Virus record (IMG/VR): IMGVR_UViG_3300037119_000529
Location: 1 to 22,848 of that record
Strand: one strand, 5' to 3'
DNA from: a virus
Length of the DNA: 22,848 bases
Below the pieces are notes generated by a model. It saw nothing but the letters and a program-made list of their open reading frames with translations. It was not told the DNA's origin and did not search any database. Made by a program: the position numbers and the translations under genes. Of this stretch, positions 14,674-20,314 are shown piece by piece (position 1 is the first letter of the stretch; each line of letters starts with the position of its first letter).

Positions 14674-16320
14674 TCAAACAGACTCGTAGTAGCCGCCGCT
14701 TCGAACCTCGGCGTACTCGTCCTGGAAATACTCGTCCTCGATCACCGTGCGACCGGTCAGCATCTCGAACTGCGCCGACATGTCCATCAGCACGTACCAC
14801 AGTGCGTCCGCGTGGTCAGGGGACTTGACACCACGCTTCTTCATGTCGTCCTTGGACTCGATCTTGACGCGGCCCTTCGAGTCGTTCTCGAACACCAGGT
14901 CGCCCAACTCCTCCACGAGTTCCTTGTCCTCGGGGTCGATGTCCAGCACCGTGTCGATCATCAGCTTCTTGATCGCGAAGAACTGCTCAGCGCGAGCGTT
15001 CGTGTAGGTACGCGTGTCCACGTCCGTGGTCGAACCGGCGAACAGGCCGAAGTAGAAGTACGGCACGCCGCCGTTCTTGCGCTCGATGTCCTGCAAGCCG
15101 TCCTCCACTGCGCCACCCATGCCCGATACGTCGAACTTCAGGATGCGTGCACCGGTCGCCAGGGCGTGCTGGTGGAACCGCTGCGTGGTACCCAGGTTCG
15201 TCGGGTCGTTGCCGGTGAGCGGGGCCTTGCGCCACTCGTCCAGCTTGCGCACGTAGTAGCCCATGCGGCCCGTGCGGACCAGTTCCACCTCGCCGGTCTC
15301 GTCGTCCTCCACGGACTCCCACACCTCGCCGCGGAACATCTGATACAGCACCGACGAGTCCTTACCGCTACGCGCGATGTCCAGCCCGAACTCGGGCACG
15401 CCGTTGGGATCCGGCAGCACGGTGAGGTTGCACGCCTTGGCAATCTCCTCCGGGGTGAACACGTTGTTGCCAGCGTCGAACGCCCACTGGCCCAGCACGC
15501 GGGCGATGTAGCGAGGGTCGTCCACCCCGCCGTACTCTTTCTTCTTCTGGTCGATGTACTCCTGACCGGCCATACCGCGCTCGGCCATGGCATCGGGGTC
15601 GAAGCCCTCCTCCAGCGTGAGCGTGGGGGCCTCCATGACGGAGATGTGCAGGCGGACCCACTCGGGGTTCTCCTCGCGCCAAATCTTGGCCATGGTGCAG
15701 GTGGGATCGGTCGGGTTCGCGATCAGCAGCTGCCGGTTCAGGCGACCCGTGGCGATGTTACCGAGGGCGTCGATGAAGCCACCAGGCACGCCGACAGCCT
15801 CGTCAGCGATGGCGAGGAGGTACGGTGCGTGGCGACCCTGGAAGGCGACATCCGACTTGTTGTCCGGTGGCTTGCGGCCCTCACCGATCTTGAACCCGTC
15901 GTCCAGCTTCCACGCGTTGTCGCCAGTGATGTACCCCGGCAGCTTGTGGTCGATGAGGCCCTTCTCGTAGCGCTCCTCGATCAGCGCCTTGATGGTGCGG
16001 ATGTTGTCCCACAGGAGGGCCACCTGCGGCTGCGAAGGGGCCGTGGAGGCGATGAACACGTCACGCACGGGGTGCACGTCCACCCACCACGCACAGACGA
16101 GTGCAGCACCGAACGTCTTGCCGACACCGTGGCCAGCCGCTACAGCGGTCGCACGGTTGTCGCGGATGGAGTAGGCGAACTCGCGCTGCTTGGACCACAT
16201 CTTGATCCCGGCGACCTCTTCGGACCACAGCGCAGGGTCACGCCGGTAGGCTTCGGCCTTGGCGTGACGGGTGTAGCGTTCCTTGACATCGCCAAGGAAG
16301 CCGTTGACAGAGTTCGTCAA
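14674..16320 (-). CDS. terL: terminase large subunit
   Basis: This 548-residue packaging motor has an N-terminal ATPase and a C-terminal nuclease. Walker A is AAGHGVGKT at residues 61-69. Walker B is YLLAIADEA at about 167-175, with Asp173 and Glu174. A coupling motif follows near LLIANPTDP (about 198-206). The RNase H-like nuclease shows FGLDIARSGKDS (Asp314), KFDVSGMGG (Asp397) and SPDHADALWY (Asp502), the usual acidic triad. The start is TTG at 16320, overlapping the small subunit stop by four bases (TTGA); the next methionine, at residue 41, would remove part of the ATPase domain. It pairs with the small subunit and docks on the portal. Confidence 0.95.
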   Translation of the reverse strand: MTNSVNGFLGDVKERYTRHAKAEAYRRDPALWSEEVAGIKMWSKQREFAYSIRDNRATAVAAGHGVGKTFGAALVCAWWVDVHPVRDVFIASTAPSQPQVALLWDNIRTIKALIEERYEKGLIDHKLPGYITGDNAWKLDDGFKIGEGRKPPDNKSDVAFQGRHAPYLLAIADEAVGVPGGFIDALGNIATGRLNRQLLIANPTDPTCTMAKIWREENPEWVRLHISVMEAPTLTLEEGFDPDAMAERGMAGQEYIDQKKKEYGGVDDPRYIARVLGQWAFDAGNNVFTPEEIAKACNLTVLPDPNGVPEFGLDIARSGKDSSVLYQMFRGEVWESVEDDETGEVELVRTGRMGYYVRKLDEWRKAPLTGNDPTNLGTTQRFHQHALATGARILKFDVSGMGGAVEDGLQDIERKNGGVPYFYFGLFAGSTTDVDTRTYTNARAEQFFAIKKLMIDTVLDIDPEDKELVEELGDLVFENDSKGRVKIESKDDMKKRGVKSPDHADALWYVLMDMSAQFEMLTGRTVIEDEYFQDEYAEVRSGGYYESV

Positions 16321-16832
16321 TCGCTGACCTCGGGGATGGCTTCAGGGATGGCGTCGAGGATGATCATGTCCACGTCGGCCTGCTCAATCTCGTACCGCTT
16401 CGACATCTCCAGCGCGATGGCGGATCCGATGAACGTGAGGGCGTGGGTGAACTCCGCGGCACGCTGGGCGTTGAACTTCAGCATGATGTCACCGAGCCCG
16501 GCGTTCGCAGTCTCGATCCGCTTGATGATAGCCTCCAGGGTCACGAGCCACACCTTCGCCTCGTCGGGCTTGATGTACTCGCGGGCCTCCATCTGGTCGC
16601 GGAGCTTGCCACGCAGCCAGTAAGCATCCTCCAGCAACAGCGCAAGCTTATCCTTGGTGTCGAGCACGTCCTTGCTCTTGATCAATTTCTGAAGGCGCGA
16701 AAGGCACTGTGCTGGAGTGAGAATGCCGTTCGTCAGTGCAGCCACCTCTTCAGCTGACTTGTTGCCCGCGAATCCGTCGATGATGACCTGATCGAATGGG
16801 CCTCTACCGATGACTGCTACTGACTTGGACAT
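16317..16832 (-). CDS. terS: terminase small subunit
   Basis: This 171-residue helical protein lies directly upstream of the large terminase with a four-base overlap. It starts MSKSVAVIGRGPFDQVIIDG. The segment FAGNKSAEEVAALTNGILTP, with AQCLSRLQKLIKSKDVLDTK after it, looks like a helix-turn-helix DNA-recognition part. A coiled central region (EDAYWLRGKLRDQMEAREYI) would mediate ring assembly. It would recognise the packaging site and regulate the motor. Its role follows from position and layout. The ATG has only a weak ribosome site. Confidence 0.8.
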   Translation of the reverse strand: MSKSVAVIGRGPFDQVIIDGFAGNKSAEEVAALTNGILTPAQCLSRLQKLIKSKDVLDTKDKLALLLEDAYWLRGKLRDQMEAREYIKPDEAKVWLVTLEAIIKRIETANAGLGDIMLKFNAQRAAEFTHALTFIGSAIALEMSKRYEIEQADVDMIILDAIPEAIPEVSD

Positions 16833-16841
16833 GCCTATAGT

Positions 16842-17102
16842 CTACCTGATGGCTTTGATGTTGTCGGGGATGAAGCCCGACCAGTGCCGGGGGCCGTCGC
16901 TGGGCCAGTCGAACGGGAGGACGACCACGGGTGCGGCTGCGTAGCCCATCTTCGTCACGTAGTCGTAGGACAGCTGGTCCTCATCCACCTTGTGTTCGAT
17001 CCAGTGGAAGCCCAACTTGTCGAGCAGTTTCTTGGTCTGTGTACACTGTACGCAGTTGCTCTTGGAGTAGATGACGATGGGGAGTCTATTGCGAGTATCC
17101 AT
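16842..17102 (-). CDS. nrdH: NrdH-type redoxin (glutaredoxin-like)
   Basis: This 86-residue thioredoxin-fold protein carries the redox pair CVQC (Cys17 and Cys20) after the strand PIVIYSKSN, a cis-proline segment (YAAAPVVVLP) and the C-terminal signature HWSGFIPDNIKAI typical of NrdH. It would supply electrons to a class Ib ribonucleotide reductase, host or phage, to raise dNTP pools; no reductase is in this window. It lies between the tRNA array and the terminase genes. GGAAGG precedes the ATG, and an extended -10 motif sits just before that. Alternatively it serves another disulfide substrate. Confidence 0.92.
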   Translation of the reverse strand: MDTRNRLPIVIYSKSNCVQCTQTKKLLDKLGFHWIEHKVDEDQLSYDYVTKMGYAAAPVVVLPFDWPSDGPRHWSGFIPDNIKAIR

Positions 17103-17111
17103 AGACCTTCC

Positions 17112-17120
17112 AGTCTACCA
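17112..17120 (-). promoter_or_regulatory. extended -10 promoter for nrdH
   Basis: TGG-TAGACT is followed by nine bases holding GGAAGG and the nrdH ATG. It lies just after the 3' end of the first tRNA in the array. Confidence 0.4.
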
Positions 17121-17123
17121 GTG

Positions 17124-17190
17124 CGCCCCTGCGAGGAGTCGAACCCCGATTGCTCCGGCCTAGAAAACCTGCATGATCCATTCCAAGGGC
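17124..17190 (-). tRNA. tRNA-like gene, probably tRNA-Arg(UCU), reduced D-arm
   Basis: The acceptor GCCCTTG/CAGGGGC pairs fully (with G-U) and the T-arm CGGGG-TTCGACT-CCTCG has one mismatch. The best anticodon arm is CAGGT-TTTCTAG-GCCGG (four pairs plus one mismatch), giving UCU for AGA. The D-arm is only ATG-GAT-CAT, and the whole gene is about 67 bases. It may be degraded. No CCA is encoded. Confidence 0.55.
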
Positions 17191-17191
17191 T

Positions 17192-17264
17192 TGGAAGCGA
17201 TACCGAGAGTCGAACTCGGACTCAGTGGGTTGCAATCACTGTCTGCCTGCCCGGTCATACCGCC
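17192..17264 (-). tRNA. tRNA-Cys(GCA)
   Basis: The acceptor is GGCGGTA/TATCGCT, the T-arm CCGAG-TTCGACT-CTCGG is perfect, and the anticodon loop is TTGCAAC. U73, the cysteine identity base, is followed by an encoded CCA. The anticodon stem has an A31-C39 mismatch. Confidence 0.82.
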
Positions 17265-17265
17265 G

Positions 17266-17339
17266 TACACGACCAGGGAATCGAACCCTGCTCTAGACAC
17301 GTTATCAGCGTGCCTCTCACAACCAGTGAGATATCGTGC
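17266..17339 (-). tRNA. tRNA-Ile(GAU)
   Basis: The acceptor is GCACGAT/GTCGTGT, the D-stem CTCA/TGAG, and the anticodon arm GCACG-CTGATAA-CGTGT. The T-arm CAGGG-TTCGATT-CCCTG is perfect. A73 is present and no CCA is encoded. Confidence 0.9.
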
Positions 17340-17342
17340 TCA

Positions 17343-17416
17343 GTACCCCCCGAGAATTCCGACATCTCGACCCGCCGATTAAAAGTCGGCTGCTCTGCCT
17401 CTGAGCTAGAGGGGTA
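17343..17416 (-). tRNA. tRNA-Lys(UUU)
   Basis: The acceptor is TACCCCT/GGGGGTA, the D-arm GCTC/GAGC, and the anticodon arm GCCGA-CTTTTAA-TCGGC is perfect. The T-arm is unusual (GAGATGTCGGAATTCTC) and resembles that of tRNA-Lys(CUU) at 18151, so the two are probably duplicates. Confidence 0.85.
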
Positions 17417-17423
17417 TGGGACC

Positions 17424-17486
17424 GATGGGCGCTGGTGGATTCCAGTCGTTTGAGCCTTGCCAGCCTTCTCTAGGCTAAGCCCCATC
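17424..17486 (-). ncRNA. tRNA-slot element, possible degenerate tRNA
   Basis: This 63-base stretch is closed by GATGGG/CCCATC, holds a D-arm-like AGCC-TAGAGAA-GGCT and ends with CTGG-AATCCA-CCAG. No acceptable anticodon arm is found. It fills exactly one tRNA slot between Lys and Gln genes. Confidence 0.3.
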
Positions 17487-17493
17487 AGTCTCG

Positions 17494-17564
17494 CACCAAG
17501 GGCTGGAATCGAACCAACCGCACACCGAGTTCAGAGCCCGGCTGACCGCCTTGATCACCTTGGT
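17494..17564 (-). tRNA. tRNA-Gln(CUG)
   Basis: The acceptor ACCAAGG/CCTTGGT is perfect, the D-arm GATC-AAGGC-GGTC is short, the anticodon arm is CCGGG-CTCTGAA-CTCGG and the T-arm GTTGG-TTCGATT-CCAGC. G73 is present. Confidence 0.9.
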
Positions 17565-17569
17565 AAGTG

Positions 17570-17626
17570 GCTAGAGTCCTTCCCCCGCTTTGCATTGTCG
17601 CGCTATGGCGGCGGGGCTTCTCTAGC
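17570..17626 (-). ncRNA. 57-base structured tRNA-slot element
   Basis: GCTAGAG pairs perfectly with CTCTAGC at the two ends. Inside, CCCCGC pairs with GCGGGG around a loop with a small hairpin CGC-CATA-GCG. It has no T-arm or anticodon arm. It sits between tRNA-Gln and tRNA-Arg with almost no spacing. Confidence 0.35.
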
Positions 17627-17627
17627 C

Positions 17628-17703
17628 TGGTCCCCCTAGAGAGATTCGAACTCCCGGCAACGTAGGTTCGTAGCCTACTGCTCTTCCGCTGAGCTATAGA
17701 GGG
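17628..17703 (-). tRNA. tRNA-Arg(ACG)
   Basis: The acceptor is CCCTCTA/TAGGGGG, the D-arm GCTC/GAGC, the anticodon arm GTAGG-CTACGAA-CCTAC is perfect and the T-arm is GGGAG-TTCGAAT-CTCTC. A73 and CCA are encoded. A34 is normally edited to inosine by the host. Confidence 0.94.
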
Positions 17704-17713
17704 TTGTACTGCG

Positions 17714-17786
17714 TGCCTCTGGCGGGATTCGAACCCACTGCCTCCGTCATACCAAGACGGCATTCATCCATTTGAACCTCAAAGGC
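17714..17786 (-). tRNA. tRNA-Thr(GGU)
   Basis: The acceptor is GCCTTTG/CAGAGGC, the anticodon arm CCGTC-TTGGTAT-GACGG and the T-arm GTGGG-TTCGAAT-CCCGC. A73 is present and no CCA is encoded. Confidence 0.92.
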
Positions 17787-17788
17787 GG

Positions 17789-17861
17789 GGCTCCGTGCCG
17801 GGGTCGAACCGGCGCTTCCTGATTACGAAACAGGCGTGCTGGCCATTGTCACTAACAGAGC
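17789..17861 (-). tRNA. tRNA-Thr(CGU)
   Basis: The acceptor is GCTCTGT/ACGGAGC, the D-stem GTG/CAC and the T-arm GCCGG-TTCGACC-CCGGC is perfect. The anticodon arm CCTGT-TTCGTAA-TCAGG has one U-U pair. Confidence 0.9.
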
Positions 17862-17862
17862 G

Positions 17863-17929
17863 TAGCTCGTCAGGGGATCGAACCCTGCTTAGGAGTGTGT
17901 AGGACTCCGGTGTTCCCAGAACACAAGCC
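17863..17929 (-). tRNA. tRNA-Val(UAC) with C33 and odd D-arm
   Basis: The acceptor is GGCTTGT/ACGAGCT, the T-arm CAGGG-TTCGATC-CCCTG is perfect and the anticodon stem GGAGT/ACTCC is perfect around CCTACAC. The nearly universal U33 is C. The D region can fold as GTGTTC-TGG-GAACAC, which is not a normal D-arm. At 67 bases it is short. Confidence 0.72.
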
Positions 17930-17930
17930 G

Positions 17931-18004
17931 TGGGGCAACAGGGATTCGAACCCTGCCTTTCACTTTGGAAGAGTGATGTGCTATGCCGCTAACACTACTG
18001 CCCT
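17931..18004 (-). tRNA. tRNA-Gly(UCC)
   Basis: The anticodon arm TCACT-CTTCCAA-AGTGA is perfect, the T-arm CAGGG-TTCGAAT-CCCTG is perfect and the D-stem is GTG/CAC. The acceptor AGGGCAG/TTGCCCC has an A1-C72 mismatch. Confidence 0.9.
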
Positions 18005-18012
18005 ATATGATC

Positions 18013-18067
18013 CGCAGGCAAGGACGAAGGCCTTTGTTCGAGGCCGAGCGCATTGCTGACCCCTGCG
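18013..18067 (-). ncRNA. 55-base structured tRNA-slot element
   Basis: CGCAGG pairs with CCTGCG at the ends, and an anticodon-like arm GGCCT-CGAACAA-AGGCC lies inside, but there is no T-arm. It could be a tRNA remnant (a loop reading AAC would be valine, with G33). Confidence 0.3.
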
Positions 18068-18072
18068 TATCG

Positions 18073-18145
18073 TGCGGTAAGGGAGATTCGAACTCCCGCT
18101 AAGACGTTGGCAACGTCCCGTGCTAACCACTAACACTACTACCAC
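18073..18145 (-). tRNA. tRNA-Gly(GCC)
   Basis: The acceptor is GTGGTAG/TTACCGC, the anticodon arm GGACG-TTGCCAA-CGTCT and the T-arm GGGAG-TTCGAAT-CTCCC. The D-stem is GTG/CAC, as in the neighbouring Gly(UCC) gene. Confidence 0.92.
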
Positions 18146-18150
18146 ATGCG

Positions 18151-18222
18151 TGCTCCCAGAGAATTTCGAAATCTCGACCCGAGCCTTAAGAGGGCCCTGC
18201 TCTGCCTCTGAGCTACAGGAGC
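18151..18222 (-). tRNA. tRNA-Lys(CUU)
   Basis: The acceptor is GCTCCTG/TGGGAGC, the D-arm GCTC/GAGC and the anticodon arm GGGCC-CTCTTAA-GGCTC. The T-arm GAGAT-TTCGAAA-TTCTC has U-U in place of the usual G53-C61 pair. Confidence 0.88.
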
Positions 18223-18234
18223 GTATGTACTGCG

Positions 18235-18317
18235 CGGAGCCCGGACTACTCGAAAGCCATCCCAGCGGAACGATCCGGCTAGCAACCGGTCCCGGCACCC
18301 TGGCCGGTTCAGACTCC
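18235..18317 (-). tRNA. tRNA-Ser(GCU), class II
   Basis: The acceptor is GGAGTCT/GGGCTCC with G73. The anticodon loop TTGCTAG lies between CCGG and CCGG. The D-arm is CCGG/CCGG. A long variable region (about 15 bases) marks class II, as expected for serine. The T-loop is TTCGAGT. Confidence 0.85.
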
Positions 18318-18343
18318 ATGTTTCACACTGTTGAGTTGTGCTG

Positions 18344-18428
18344 CGGAAGAAGGACGAATCGAACGCCTGTGCCTGAGACACCCCTGGGTTTCGAAGCCAG
18401 TGCCCTAGCCATTAGAGCCTCATCTTCC
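18344..18428 (-). tRNA. tRNA-Ser(CGA), class II
   Basis: The acceptor is GGAAGAT/TTCTTCC with G73. The anticodon arm CTGGC-TTCGAAA-CCCAG has one C-C. The variable arm GTG-TCTCAGG-CAC gives class II shape. Confidence 0.87.
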
Positions 18429-18434
18429 AAAGAG

Positions 18435-18466
18435 AAATGGCCCCGGGTTTTCACCTAGGGCCACTT
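18435..18466 (-). terminator. terminator upstream of tRNA-Ser(CGA)
   Basis: AAGTGGCCC pairs with GGGCCATTT (one G-U), followed by CTCTTT. It would end transcription from the jelly-roll gene and the micro-ORF unit before the tRNAs. Confidence 0.65.
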
Positions 18467-18481
18467 CCTTGCTGATCTGTT

Positions 18482-18547
18482 TCAGCGTAGCCCGATAGCG
18501 GTGACCGACTGGCCCCCGCGCTTGGACGTGCTGATGATCATGAACAT
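18482..18547 (-). CDS. micro-ORF (21 residues) in promoter-terminator unit
   Basis: The peptide is MFMIISTSKRGGQSVTAIGL plus R. The ATG is seven bases after TGC-TACGAT, so a leaderless transcript is predicted, and a terminator follows 15 bases after the stop. There is no known family. The RNA rather than the peptide may be functional. Confidence 0.35.
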   Translation of the reverse strand: MFMIISTSKRGGQSVTAIGLR

Positions 18548-18554
18548 AGAACCT

Positions 18555-18563
18555 ATCGTAGCA
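18555..18563 (-). promoter_or_regulatory. extended -10 promoter of micro-ORF unit
   Basis: TGC-TACGAT followed by AG. The eight bases TACGATAG recur at the second micro-ORF unit (21412-21419). Confidence 0.45.
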
Positions 18564-18575
18564 TACTTCCCGGGA

Positions 18576-19049
18576 CTAGGGAAGGTCTCCGATGCGGGTC
18601 ACGTTGATGCGGCAGGCGAAGTTCGCGTACACGTTGCCAGAGACCGTCTGGTCCTGGATCACGAGCGTGGATCCGTTGCCGTAGCCGACGAGGCGGATCA
18701 CGTCGTTGGTGTACAGTTCCACGGTCTGCGCGTTGCCGCCGATGGAGGCACCCACCTGGACGATGCCGCCGAGTGCGCGGAGGTCGAGGCCGGTGATGCC
18801 CGTGGACTTGTTGCGGGTGAAGCCGACGATGCCGGAAGCTGCATTGTCCAGGATGAGGGTCCAGTCCAGCAGGTACAGGCCGTCCTCGGGGATGCGGATG
18901 CCGTCGCCCTGAACGTAGTCAGCGAAGACGAACGCGCCAGCCTGTCCGGTGACGTTCCAAGCGCCAGTGGCGTGGAGCGTGCCGTAGGAGCCATTGGGGG
19001 CGGAGAGAGAGTTGATGGTGCCGCGCGAGAGGCGCATTTGCGTAGTCAA
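18576..19049 (-). CDS. jelly-roll (C1q-like) virion or surface protein
   Basis: This protein of about 157 residues looks like a single beta-sandwich: GTINSLSAPNGSYGTLHATG, FVFADYVQGDGIRIPEDGLY, LLDWTLILDNAASGIVGFTR, VELYTNDVIRLVGYGNG and a final FACRINVTRIGDLP. The Y-L-L-D-W-T and D-V-I-R-L pattern resembles C1q/TNF-like domains of phage structural proteins, so it may be a small fibre or decoration protein. I prefer the TTG at 19049, with GGAG five bases upstream; a TTG at 19079 also opens the frame. A -10 (TACAAT) lies at 19086-19091. It is isolated inside the tRNA array, so it is likely a late insert. Confidence 0.7.
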   Translation of the reverse strand: MTTQMRLSRGTINSLSAPNGSYGTLHATGAWNVTGQAGAFVFADYVQGDGIRIPEDGLYLLDWTLILDNAASGIVGFTRNKSTGITGLDLRALGGIVQVGASIGGNAQTVELYTNDVIRLVGYGNGSTLVIQDQTVSGNVYANFACRINVTRIGDLP

Positions 19050-19085
19050 GAGAACTCCATCGTTGGTGGGTTGAACCAACCCTCC

Positions 19086-19091
19086 ATTGTA
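19086..19091 (-). promoter_or_regulatory. candidate -10 (TACAAT) for jelly-roll gene
   Basis: TACAAT matches five of six, and the start site would give a leader of about 30 bases carrying GATGGAG before the TTG start. Confidence 0.4.
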
Positions 19092-19097
19092 CTCCCG

Positions 19098-19421
19098 CTA
19101 TCTGGGATCGAACTGATCGGTGACCACGCGCTCGTCGGTGTGGCCCTTGAATACCACGCGGCTTGCGAAGCCAGCGTTCCGGTAAGCCCTAGCGAACTTC
19201 ACAGCGCGCTTGCGGGGCAGTTCGCGGCTGATATAGAACCAGCCATCCTCAGCCCAGTAGGGCCATTCTGTGACCGTCCGAGAGGTGGCGCGACCTTCGA
19301 CCTCGACGTAGTTAGGGTGGAGCCCCCGCTGATTCTTGCTGCGAGGCTTGGGGAGGTGCCAGTCGTTCGCCGCGATGGGCTTGAACACCTGGACGAAGTG
19401 TCCGGTCCTGCTGTTCGGCAT
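19098..19421 (-). CDS. hypothetical protein inside tRNA array
   Basis: This is a 107-residue basic protein starting MPNSRTGHFVQVFKPIAAND. GAGGAGGG six bases upstream makes ATG 19421 the clear start; a longer frame would run into tRNA-Leu(CAG). It contains ENWPYWAED-like aromatic residues (TEWPYWAEDGWFYISRELPR) and an arginine/lysine-rich helix (RKRAVKFARAYRNAGFASR). I do not recognise a family; the basic helix could bind nucleic acid. It lies 19 bases after a tRNA gene, so it probably shares the tRNA transcript and would be freed by tRNA processing. Confidence 0.75.
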   Translation of the reverse strand: MPNSRTGHFVQVFKPIAANDWHLPKPRSKNQRGLHPNYVEVEGRATSRTVTEWPYWAEDGWFYISRELPRKRAVKFARAYRNAGFASRVVFKGHTDERVVTDQFDPR

Positions 19422-19440
19422 GATGCCCTCCTCGCTATCG

Positions 19441-19514
19441 TGGCCCGTGTGGGATTCGAACCCACAGCATCCCACGGTCTGAGCATGGGTGGTCTACCGG
19501 TTGCCTAACTGGCC
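19441..19514 (-). tRNA. tRNA-Leu(CAG) with short variable loop
   Basis: The anticodon arm is CCATG-CTCAGAC-CGTGG, the T-arm GTGGG-TTCGAAT-CCCAC and A73 is present. The acceptor GGCCAGT/ACGGGCC has one mismatch. The variable region is only about ATGCT, whereas bacterial tRNA-Leu normally has a long arm. Confidence 0.85.
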
Positions 19515-19515
19515 G

Positions 19516-19589
19516 TACTCCGAGTGGGATTCGAACCCACAGCATACGACGCACTCAACATCGTTGGTCTACCGATTGCCTACCGAAGC
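19516..19589 (-). tRNA. tRNA-Leu(GAG) with short variable loop
   Basis: The acceptor is GCTTCGG/TCGGAGT (G-U rich), the anticodon arm CGATG-TTGAGTG-CGTCG and the T-arm GTGGG-TTCGAAT-CCCAC. A73 is present. It shares its D-arm and ATGCT variable loop with its two neighbours. Confidence 0.85.
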
Positions 19590-19590
19590 G

Positions 19591-19664
19591 TGACGATCCT
19601 GGGATTCGAACCCAGAGCATGCGGGGGTTTGAATCCCGCTGGTCTACCGATTGCCTAGACCGCC
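19591..19664 (-). tRNA. tRNA-Leu(CAA) with short variable loop
   Basis: The acceptor is GGCGGTC/GATCGTC, the anticodon arm GCGGGA-TTCAAAC-CCCCGC (one A-C) and the T-arm CTGGG-TTCGAAT-CCCAG. A73 is present and the variable loop is ATGCT. Confidence 0.85.
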
Positions 19665-19668
19665 AAGG

Positions 19669-19714
19669 TGGCAGTTTTGCTCGGACCTGGGGTGAGTACC
19701 GAACGGATCTGCCA
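19669..19714 (-). ncRNA. 46-base structured spacer element
   Basis: TGGCAG pairs with CTGCCA at the ends; inside are CCG-TT-CGG and further short pairings. No tRNA arms are seen. It lies between the Leu and Phe tRNA genes. Confidence 0.25.
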
Positions 19715-19721
19715 ACCGCCG

Positions 19722-19795
19722 TGGCTCCCGGGAGACTCGCACTCCACCCCTCCGGCTTTTCAAACCAGCGCTCCGACTATTAGAGCTTGGGATCC
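19722..19795 (-). tRNA. tRNA-Phe(GAA)
   Basis: The acceptor GGATCCC/GGGAGCC has one mismatch. The D-arm is GCTC/GAGC and the anticodon arm CTGGT-TTGAAAA-GCCGG. The T-loop is TGCGAGT instead of TTCGANT. A73 is present. Confidence 0.87.
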
Positions 19796-19796
19796 G

Positions 19797-19868
19797 TGGC
19801 GCTGGAAGGAATCGAACCTTCTCACGAACGGTTTACAGCCGTAGCCCAGTGAGCCAACTGTCAACGCC
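19797..19868 (-). tRNA. tRNA-Tyr(GUA) with short variable loop
   Basis: The acceptor is GGCGTTG/CAGCGCC, the anticodon loop CTGTAAA lies between ACGG and CCGT, and the T-arm GAAGG-TTCGATT-CCTTC is perfect. Bacterial tRNA-Tyr is normally class II; here the variable region is about six bases. Confidence 0.87.
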
Positions 19869-19869
19869 G

Positions 19870-19948
19870 TGACTAGTACCGGAATCGAACCGGTGTCCTT
19901 TACTGAGGGTGAAAATCTCAGTGCCCCTGCCAGCAGAGCAAACTAGCC
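19870..19948 (-). tRNA. tRNA-Glu(UUC)
   Basis: The acceptor is GGCTAGT/ACTAGTC, the anticodon loop TTTTCAC lies in the CTGAG/CTCAG stem region, and the T-arm ACCGG-TTCGATT-CCGGT is perfect. The variable region is slightly long (eight bases). Confidence 0.88.
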
Positions 19949-20242
19949 AGATGTGAGAGGGCCCTAGAACTGACCCTCTATAGCAGACTTTCGCGCGGCT
20001 TATGTATTACCGGCTTCTCCACGATGTCCCCACCGTATCTGCCATGCCCGGTTGTTAGGACAACCACCCCTTACGACGTGAACTACTCCACAAGATTCGA
20101 TTCGCGAAAGGATGGCCGTCCATCCGCTGCACTACTACTTCGTGAACACCCTTGGCCTTTCGAGCTTCCAGGTGCCTGGATTGGCTTGCGCCTCCAGGAT
20201 TAGGGCACTTTCGCCCACGTCGGGAAGAGAACTTTCGATTTG
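19949..20242 (-). ncRNA. hairpin-rich non-coding region between tRNAs
   Basis: No convincing gene is seen. Minus-strand hairpins include CCTGGA-GGC-GCAA-GCC-AA-TCCAGG (GNRA loop), GGTTGT-CCTA-ACAACC, GGATGG-ACGG-CCATCC and AGAGGG paired with CCCTCT at 19955-19979. A 58-base unit at 20105-20162 is closed by CGAAAGG/CCTTTCG. Frames through it look non-coding. Confidence 0.4.
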
Positions 20243-20314
20243 AATGCAATCAAGGATTTGAACCTTGACACACGGTTTACAGAACCGTTGCTCTGCCAAT
20301 TGAGCTAAATGCCG
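20243..20314 (-). tRNA. tRNA-like gene, Thr(UGU) or Tyr-like, weak acceptor
   Basis: The D-arm GCTC/GAGC, the anticodon stem ACGGT/ACCGT and the T-arm CAAGG-TTCAAAT-CCTTG are good. The seven-base loop TCTGTAA reads UGU (Thr) but with C33. The sequence also equals tRNA-Tyr's arm with two inserted T residues. The acceptor CGGCATT/ATTGCAT pairs poorly. It may be decaying. Confidence 0.6.

Noticed and set aside
14812-16623. Plus-strand frame of 603 codons through the terminase genes
   Set aside because: The minus strand carries Walker and nuclease motifs; the plus frame is an antisense shadow.
17124-17190. Amber-suppressor (CUA) or Glu(UUC) reading of the first tRNA
   Set aside because: Those loop placements leave the anticodon stem unpaired; only the UCU register gives four of five pairs.
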